Source: Flavobacteriales bacterium (GTDB taxonomy: Bacteria > Bacteroidota > Bacteroidia > Flavobacteriales_D > Cryomorphaceae). Taken from it: 11,871 bases of DNA. Shown piece after piece: positions 6,916-11,871 of this stretch (its first letter is position 1; each line of letters begins with the position of its first letter). The notes below the pieces were generated by a model, which saw only the letters and a list, made by a program, of their open reading frames with translations, did not search any database and was not told the origin of the DNA. The stretch is taken from the NCBI GenBank assembly GCA_020200995.1, contig JAIVHQ010000042.1:1-11871 (forward strand), written 5' to 3'. The position numbers were made by a program, and so were the translations under genes.

Positions 6916-7299
6916 ATGTTGAAACAAAAGATCTCCGAAGAAAAAAAACGAATGATTACCAGCGCGATAGCTTATCTTCGATTCAAAGGATATCACGACA
7001 TCAAGGCACCCTTTAAGGAATTCGGAGATCCACAGGCGGTATTTAACAAAGCGAGTGACCCTGGATTTAGCCCCGACCTTATCGCACAAAAAGATTTTGG
7101 AACTTACCTTTTTGAGGCTTTAGAAAATCTCAACGATTTTTCGCCCGAGACCTACGACCGTTGGAACACCTACATGGACTACGCCCAGCGAAAAAACGGA
7201 AAGTTCTACATCATCGCTTACAGCGAAGAGACGGATGCCGTAAGCGAGAAGCTCGCATCGATGGAAGCCACTCCCGGCATCATAAAAATCAGGCGATAA
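6916..7299 (+). CDS. Small protein of unknown function, possibly degenerate PD-(D/E)XK nuclease fold
   Basis: A 127-residue soluble protein with no signal peptide or membrane segment. I do not recognise it firmly. The order of elements is an N-terminal charged helix (SEEKKRMITSAIAYLRFKGY), then FSPDLIAQKD with Asp54, then YLFEALEN with Glu67 and Glu70, then a helix, then NGKFYIIAYSEE. This layout (PD, then E in a beta strand, then a strand ending in a hydrophobic core) resembles restriction-endonuclease-like proteins of about this size in flavobacteria. The catalytic ExK lysine is absent, so an active nuclease is doubtful. The start ATG follows a candidate promoter by 18 nt and lacks a Shine-Dalgarno. 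It precedes the GNAT gene by 92 nt and may share its transcript. Confidence 0.75.
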   Translation: MLKQKISEEKKRMITSAIAYLRFKGYHDIKAPFKEFGDPQAVFNKASDPGFSPDLIAQKDFGTYLFEALENLNDFSPETYDRWNTYMDYAQRKNGKFYIIAYSEETDAVSEKLASMEATPGIIKIRR

Positions 7300-7336
7300 A
7301 AGCCGATCAAAAAAATTATTTTTACCTCAACAAAAA

Positions 7337-7376
7337 GGCAACAAACTGGAAGCATAGCTTCCCGTGAAGTCTTGCC
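7337..7376 (+). other. Nested inverted repeat in leader of GNAT gene
   Basis: The inner hairpin GGAAGC-ATA-GCTTCC (7348-7362) is a perfect 6-bp stem with a 3-nt loop. An outer pair, GGCAA (7337-7341) with TTGCC (7372-7376), can close around it. The structure ends 15 nt before the GNAT ATG. No U-tract follows, so it is not a standard intrinsic terminator. It could be an operator, a translation-control hairpin or an RNA-processing site, or chance. Confidence 0.35.
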
Positions 7377-7391
7377 GTAAAATTTAATTTA

Positions 7392-7859
7392 ATGACTACA
7401 ACCACAGAAAATGGTTTCGAAACTGTCGTTTACAACAGCGTGAACCGCCCCACATTTCTTCAGGAAAAAGAAGTGGTGGATTTTCTTCACAAGCACCTCG
7501 AGCAGTACGGAGATCCCGAACAGCATATTGCCGCAGCGCTTGAATACGCCTGCAGCAACCACAAAGGGAAGGGAGGCTTTGCCATCGTGGGAAGAGTAGA
7601 TCAAAAAACGGTGGGAGCCGTCATTGTCAACCAAACAGGCATGTCTGGCTACATTCCCGAAAATATTTTGGTGTATATCGCCGTAGATGGTTCAGTACGC
7701 GGTCAGGGAATCGGTAAAAAGCTCATGCAAAAAGCGTTGAAATTTGCAAACGGCGATGTGGCCCTCCACGTAGAGCCCGACAATCCCGCGAAAATACTTT
7801 ACGAGAAACTCGGATTCACGAATAAATATTTGGAAATGCGCTATAAAGCGCCGAACTAA
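7392..7859 (+). CDS. GNAT-family N-acyltransferase
   Basis: A 155-residue Gcn5-related acyltransferase that moves an acyl group from acyl-CoA to an amine. The acetyl-CoA pyrophosphate-binding motif is clear: VRGQGIGKKLM at residues 102-112, following the strand NILVYIAVD. The later ALHVEPDNPAKILYEKLGF at 124-142 is the usual GNAT C-terminal block in which the Tyr can act as general acid. The first 60 residues are less typical. There is no signal peptide, so it is cytosolic. The substrate is not evident from sequence. It stands 8 nt upstream of an M20 amidohydrolase and in line with two amino-acid racemases, so an amino acid is a reasonable guess for the acceptor. The start ATG lies in an A/T-rich leader (TTTAATTTAATG) without a Shine-Dalgarno. 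Confidence 0.9.
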   Translation: MTTTTENGFETVVYNSVNRPTFLQEKEVVDFLHKHLEQYGDPEQHIAAALEYACSNHKGKGGFAIVGRVDQKTVGAVIVNQTGMSGYIPENILVYIAVDGSVRGQGIGKKLMQKALKFANGDVALHVEPDNPAKILYEKLGFTNKYLEMRYKAPN

Positions 7860-7867
7860 AATTATTT

Positions 7868-9004
7868 ATGGCGTCAGTTTACGGCAAAACCACCACAGAA
7901 ATACGAAGAGAACTTCACAGTGCTCCGGAGAAGAGCGGCGAAGAAGTCAAAACATCTGACCATATTGCCGAGCTGCTTTCGAAAATTCCGGGCATGGAAG
8001 TGCACCGCAAAATGGGCATACACGGAGTTGTTGGCATCAAGCGATACGGTGAGGGAAATGCTGTAGGCTTCAGGGCCGAGCTTGACGCCTTGCCAGTTTT
8101 TCAGGAAAGTAATGCGAGCTACAAATCCCAAAATGAAGGTGTGAGCCACGTTTGTGGCCACGACGGACACATGGTCATGGTTCTCGACCTTCTTGACAGG
8201 CTCGAAGCTGCCGAAACCGATTTTGGTACAGTGATGGTCTTTTTTCAATCGGCAGAAGAGACCGGCCAAGGCGCACGCGAAATGGTGAAAGTGCTGAAGA
8301 AAAAAGACAACTACCCGGAACTGAAAGCCTGCTTTGCCCTTCACAATATTCCCGGAAGGGAGAAGGGAAAGGTTTTTTATCGCAAAGAGACATTTGCATG
8401 CGGAAGCACCGGTGTCGAGGTGAATATTAAAGGTCGCACTGCACACGCTGCCCATCCCGAGGATGCAATCAATCCACTTTTCGCCACGGCAAAGCTCATG
8501 CAGTTTGCAGCCAAAATGCCGGATCAAAGCGGTGAACATTTTGCCCTGTGCACGCCTATTGCACTACATTCGGGCAGCCAAACGTTCGGCACAAGCCCGG
8601 CTGATGCCACCTTGCTAATGACCCTTCGCTCCGAGGACAAGCAACACCTCAAGGGTATGATGAAAGCTTTCGAGAATGAAGCGCGCCGACTCACCGAAAA
8701 AGTTGGTGCAGAGTGCAATGTCGAATTTCACGAATACTTCCCTCCCACTGTCAATACAGATTTTTGCAGTGAAGCCAAAAATGCCTGTCAGGCGGCGGGC
8801 ATAAAATGTGCTTCGCTGGATAAGGCCTTGCGCTGGTCAGAGGACTTTGCGCATTTTTCCAAAAAATACCCTATCTTTTTAGCAGGAATCGGTAGCGGTG
8901 AGAACCAGCCGGCGCTTCATGCACCCGATTTCGACTTTCCCGACGAGCTGATCGAGAAAGGCTCGGCCTACTTCGGGGAGATGTACAAAACTTTCGCACG
9001 GTGA
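7868..9004 (+). CDS. M20-family metal-dependent amidohydrolase (N-acyl-amino-acid hydrolase type)
   Basis: A 378-residue cytosolic enzyme of the M20D/HipO branch, which splits N-acyl or amino-acid amide bonds. The metal site is complete: Cys96 and His98 in HVCGHDGH (94-101), Glu130/Glu131 in FQSAEETG with the catalytic Glu, His159 in FALHN, and His351 in ALHAPDFDFPDE. The dimerisation/lid domain runs approximately from 175 to 290 (VEVNIKGRTAHAAHPEDA to the TLRSED region). The N-terminal RRELHSAPEKSGEE corresponds to the usual RxLHxxPExxxxE. Length and order are normal, so it should be active. Exact substrates (N-acetyl, N-acyl, hippurate, indole-acetyl amino acids) cannot be read out. Its last codons overlap the alanine racemase start by 4 nt (GTGA), implying translational coupling and a shared job. 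Confidence 0.93.
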   Translation: MASVYGKTTTEIRRELHSAPEKSGEEVKTSDHIAELLSKIPGMEVHRKMGIHGVVGIKRYGEGNAVGFRAELDALPVFQESNASYKSQNEGVSHVCGHDGHMVMVLDLLDRLEAAETDFGTVMVFFQSAEETGQGAREMVKVLKKKDNYPELKACFALHNIPGREKGKVFYRKETFACGSTGVEVNIKGRTAHAAHPEDAINPLFATAKLMQFAAKMPDQSGEHFALCTPIALHSGSQTFGTSPADATLLMTLRSEDKQHLKGMMKAFENEARRLTEKVGAECNVEFHEYFPPTVNTDFCSEAKNACQAAGIKCASLDKALRWSEDFAHFSKKYPIFLAGIGSGENQPALHAPDFDFPDELIEKGSAYFGEMYKTFAR

Positions 9005-10161
9005 TAGAAGCGAAGACAACATCATCACATATTGAATTGAGCGAAGATCGCTTGGGTGAAAATATTGACTTCGTTCGATCCCTTCTCAAGCCCGACACCC
9101 GTCTCTCGGCAGTCATCAAAGGCAACGCTTACGGACACGGCATCAAGCAAATCGTCCCCATGGCCGAAAGGGCAGGCATTGATCACTTCTCAGTGTACGG
9201 TGTCGAAGAGGCTGCGGAATTTCAGCGCTCAGCACGGCCCGAATCAGGGCTTATGATTATGGGCTACATCGACCCTTCGAACCTTGGCTGGGTCATCGAA
9301 CAAGGGTTTGAGTTCTTCATATACGACCTCACCCAGCTCAAGCACGCCCTGGCCGCAGCCAAAGAATTAAAAATCCCGGCCCGCATTCATATTGAATTGG
9401 AAACGGGCATGAACCGCACGGGATTTGATGAAGTGCACTTGGACGAGCTCAGCCACGTTCTCAAGGCATCTGAAGATTTCCTTCGCCGGTGCGGTATTTG
9501 CACCCATTTGGCCGGTGCCGAAAGCCTGGCCAACCACTATCGGATAAAAGGGCAGCTAAAACGCTTCGACAATCACCTTAAATATTTTAAAAACAACGGT
9601 GTAGAATTTGAAACGCGCCATGTGGCCTGCTCGGCAGGTGTGGCGCGATACCCTGAATCGCACTTTGACATGGTGCGGGTGGGGATATTGCTCTACGGTT
9701 TTTGGCCCAGCCTCGAAACCCTGATTGAACACCTGACCAAAACAGACGGGAAAACAGATCCCATCACTTCTGTGTTAACATGGAAGTCACAGATTATGAC
9801 GGTGAAAAAAGTAAAATCGGGCGAATACATCGGATACGGAAGCAGCTTTATGGCAAATCGGGAGATGACCATTGCCATCGTACCCGTTGGTTATGCATAC
9901 GGGTATACTCGGTCGCTGAGCAATCAGGGGAGGGTGCTCATCCACGGAAAACGCGTGGGAGTGATCGGCACTGTCAATATGAACATGATGGCGATAGACG
10001 TCACAGAAATCAACAATGTCGCAAACGGCGACGAAGTAGTGCTCATCGGAACGCAGGGCGAAAACCGCATCACGGTGGCATCGTTCGGTGAGATGAGCTC
10101 TCAAATGAATTATGAACTTCTCGCGCGGTTGCCCCACAACCTGCCGCGTATTATAAAATAA
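9001..10161 (+). CDS. alr: Alanine racemase (stand-alone, fold-type III PLP enzyme)
   Basis: A 386-residue PLP-dependent racemase interconverting L- and D-alanine or similar amino acids. Lys40 in AVIKGNAYGHG is the Schiff-base lysine; Tyr279 in YIGYGSSF is the second catalytic base; Arg226 in FDMVRVGILLYG matches the arginine that pairs with the PLP ring nitrogen; VPVGYAYGYTRSLSN (294-308) is the family loop. In the substrate-facing motif usually written GRVxMDQ, this protein has GTVNMNMM, with Asn328 in place of Asp and Thr in place of Arg, so specificity may differ from housekeeping Alr. The start is GTG at 9001, overlapping the M20 stop by 4 nt. Many Bacteroidota carry Alr fused to MurF; this one is not fused and sits with catabolic-type neighbours, suggesting an accessory role. 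Confidence 0.9.
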   Translation: MIEAKTTSSHIELSEDRLGENIDFVRSLLKPDTRLSAVIKGNAYGHGIKQIVPMAERAGIDHFSVYGVEEAAEFQRSARPESGLMIMGYIDPSNLGWVIEQGFEFFIYDLTQLKHALAAAKELKIPARIHIELETGMNRTGFDEVHLDELSHVLKASEDFLRRCGICTHLAGAESLANHYRIKGQLKRFDNHLKYFKNNGVEFETRHVACSAGVARYPESHFDMVRVGILLYGFWPSLETLIEHLTKTDGKTDPITSVLTWKSQIMTVKKVKSGEYIGYGSSFMANREMTIAIVPVGYAYGYTRSLSNQGRVLIHGKRVGVIGTVNMNMMAIDVTEINNVANGDEVVLIGTQGENRITVASFGEMSSQMNYELLARLPHNLPRIIK

Positions 10162-10163
10162 CC

Positions 10164-11237
10164 ATGGCCTTTGTAGAGTTAAACAGAACAAAATTAAAGT
10201 CGAACTTCGACAAGCTCGACGCGCAATTTAAACAGAAAGAGATTCGCTGGGGTATTGTGACCAAGCTGCTTTGCGGAAACCGCAAATACCTCAAAGAAGT
10301 GCTGAGTCTCGGTCCTGTTGAAGTGCACGACTCCCGAATCAGCAACCTGAAAACGCTGAAGGAAATGAATCCTGATGTGCAGACCGTGTACATCAAACCT
10401 CCGGCCAAGCGAAGCATTGAGGATATTGTAAAATATGCAGATGCAAGCTTCAATACAGAGTTTTACACCATCAAGCTCCTCTCGGAGGAAGCTGTAAAGC
10501 AAGGCAAAACCCACCGTGTCATTATCATGATCGAACTCGGCGACCTTCGCGAGGGAGTAATGGGCGAAGCTTTTGTAGATTTTTACCGAAAGGTATTCCG
10601 CCTGCCTGGAATCAAGGTGACCGGAATCGGTTCCAACCTGAATTGCCTGCACGGTGTAATGCCGAGTCAGGATAAATTTATACAACTCAGCCTGTACAAG
10701 GAATTAATCAAGGCGTATTTTGATGTCGATATTCCTTGGATTACGGGCGGTACTTCAGTGGTATTGACAATGCTTTACAGGGGCCAATTGCCAAAAGGGG
10801 TGAATCATTTCCGCATCGGCGAAACATTATTTTTTGGCGCGAATATTGAAGAGAATACCGTTTTTGAAGGAATGTACGACGATGTGCTGAAACTGAGAGC
10901 GGAAATTATCGAACTTACAGAAAAACCCATGATACCCGTTGGTGAACTGGCTGAAAACCCCAGCGGTGAAATGTTGGAAATCGACGAATCACTCTATGGA
11001 AAAACTTCCCTTCGCGCCATCATCGACATCGGATTGTTGGATATTGCTCCTGACTTTTTGATCCCTAAAGACGAACACATCAAAGTGGTTGGCGCCAGTT
11101 CAGACATGCTTGTGTTGGACTTTGGATACACTGATAAACAGTACAATGTAGGCGACCTTGTAGACTTTAAACTGAAATACATGGGAGCACTCGGAATCAT
11201 GAATTCCAACTACATTGAAAAAAGAATTGTAAATTAA
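10164..11237 (+). CDS. Alanine/ornithine racemase family PLP enzyme
   Basis: A 357-residue second fold-type III PLP enzyme of the ornithine-racemase (Orr/YhfX-like) family. Lys34 in IVTKLLCGN is the Schiff-base lysine. Other family marks are VIIMIELGDLREGV (119-132), GIGSNLNCLHGVMPS (154-168), WITGGTSVVL (192-201), NHFRIGETLFFG (214-225), and a C-terminal YMGALGIMNSNYIEK region. It is cytosolic with no signal peptide. Characterised relatives racemise ornithine in clostridia, but most family members have no proven substrate, so the exact amino acid here is unknown. It begins 2 nt after the alr stop and ends 4 nt before the next gene, so it is tightly embedded in the operon. Two racemases from different families side by side suggest either two substrates or sequential use. 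Confidence 0.88.
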   Translation: MAFVELNRTKLKSNFDKLDAQFKQKEIRWGIVTKLLCGNRKYLKEVLSLGPVEVHDSRISNLKTLKEMNPDVQTVYIKPPAKRSIEDIVKYADASFNTEFYTIKLLSEEAVKQGKTHRVIIMIELGDLREGVMGEAFVDFYRKVFRLPGIKVTGIGSNLNCLHGVMPSQDKFIQLSLYKELIKAYFDVDIPWITGGTSVVLTMLYRGQLPKGVNHFRIGETLFFGANIEENTVFEGMYDDVLKLRAEIIELTEKPMIPVGELAENPSGEMLEIDESLYGKTSLRAIIDIGLLDIAPDFLIPKDEHIKVVGASSDMLVLDFGYTDKQYNVGDLVDFKLKYMGALGIMNSNYIEKRIVN

Positions 11238-11241
11238 CACC

Positions 11242-11871
11242 ATGAAATTACACATTACCTATTTGCTCGGAACAATTTTGATTTTTGCGCTCACAGCCAC
11301 ACCCGGTTCGGCGCAAGATCCCGATAAGTACGGCCCCATCCTCTTTATGGTCATCGATAAAGAGTACGAAAAAGCGCTCAACAAAGCCGAAAAGTACACC
11401 AATCGAAAAAAGACCAGAAGACACCCGGAGCCTTACCTCCTCATGTCGATGGCCTACTACGAAATCTCTAAAGACGAATCGATGCGTGAAGAATATCCGC
11501 GCGCTTTTCGCGACGCCATAAAGTATGCTTATAAAGGAGCGCGCTACGACAAAGAAAATGAGTACGTTCCTGACTACCAGCAGTACATAACCGAACTCAA
11601 GGTGGACATCATGAAGGAGGCAAGGTTTTATTACGACGAAGGTACCTGGAGAAAAAGTGTGACCCACGCGAAGTACGTCACGCGGATCGATCCGGAAGAT
11701 TTGAGCGCCACCTTGCTCAAAGGCGTTGCTGAAATTCGAAGCAGAAATGAGTACCAGGCAGAAAAAACATTTGAAGAAGCAAACAAAATTGCCGAATCGT
11801 CTTCCGCCTCTTCATTCAACAGCGAAGAATTGCCCTTCCTGCGATTTGGGATCATGGAATACGCACAGGTG
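11242..11871 (+). CDS. Secreted TPR-like helical protein (3' end cut by window)
   Basis: The frame opened by the ATG at 11242 stays open to the end of the window, giving at least 210 residues. Residues 1-25 form a signal peptide (MKLHITYLLGTILIFALTAT then PGSAQ) with likely cleavage before DPDKYG. The rest is helical and charged, with repeated Tyr/Ala-rich helix pairs such as EYEKALNKAEKYT, PYLLMSMAYYEISK, GTWRKSVTHAKYVTRIDPED and NEYQAEKTFEEANKIAES, a tetratricopeptide-like pattern. It would be periplasmic or outer-membrane-associated and act through protein contact. It follows the PLP racemase by 4 nt and so is likely co-transcribed with cytosolic amino-acid enzymes, an unexpected pairing. 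I do not recognise a specific family. Confidence 0.8.
   Translation, partial: MKLHITYLLGTILIFALTATPGSAQDPDKYGPILFMVIDKEYEKALNKAEKYTNRKKTRRHPEPYLLMSMAYYEISKDESMREEYPRAFRDAIKYAYKGARYDKENEYVPDYQQYITELKVDIMKEARFYYDEGTWRKSVTHAKYVTRIDPEDLSATLLKGVAEIRSRNEYQAEKTFEEANKIAESSSASSFNSEELPFLRFGIMEYAQV

Noticed and set aside
7311..7323. AT-only palindrome AAAAAT-T-ATTTTT after the 127-residue gene, as a terminator
   Set aside because: The stem has no G or C and is too weak; such sequences are common by chance in AT-rich gaps.
7874..8539. 221-codon open frame on the minus strand
   Set aside because: It is antisense to the M20 hydrolase, whose metal-site motifs fix the real frame.

Overview
The window looks like a chromosomal segment of a Bacteroidota bacterium, probably a Flavobacteriales or Cryomorphaceae-like marine lineage. 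The evidence is a Wzi/RemB-type outer-membrane protein, a Bacteroidota-style SPOR-like domain, near-absence of Shine-Dalgarno sequences with A-rich leaders, and copies of the Bacteroidota -7 promoter motif TAnnTTTG. I see no tRNA, rRNA, CRISPR array, insertion sequence or prophage gene. Nearly everything is coding.

Left region (1-3166), cell envelope: a 5'-truncated outer-membrane beta-barrel protein of the capsule-assembly Wzi/RemB type (+). It converges on a second beta-barrel protein (-) that carries an unusual lysine-rich tail and C-terminal helix. Divergent from that is a secreted protein with a C-terminal SPOR-like domain (+).

Middle region (3168-6589, minus strand): a tightly overlapping operon reading single-domain response regulator, then glycerophosphodiester phosphodiesterase lipoprotein, then polyphosphate kinase. 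The polyphosphate kinase (ppk1) is split into two ORFs. The junction lacks roughly 25 nt relative to the usual family sequence, which produces a frameshift and a TGATG stop/start overlap. All catalytic residues survive, distributed over the two halves.

A 326-bp AT-rich gap (6590-6915) separates this operon from a rightward block. It holds candidate promoters for both directions.

Right region (6916-11871, plus strand): a small protein of unknown function is followed by a 92-bp leader with a nested hairpin. Then come five closely packed genes: GNAT acyltransferase, M20 amidohydrolase, stand-alone alanine racemase, ornithine-racemase-family PLP enzyme, and a secreted helical/TPR-like protein cut by the window edge. 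Spacings are 8 nt, a 4-nt overlap, 2 nt and 4 nt. I infer an amino-acid stereochemistry module: acyl transfer, deacylation and two different fold-type III racemases. This is the most promising candidate for a little-described system here. The split ppk1 is the clearest anomaly.
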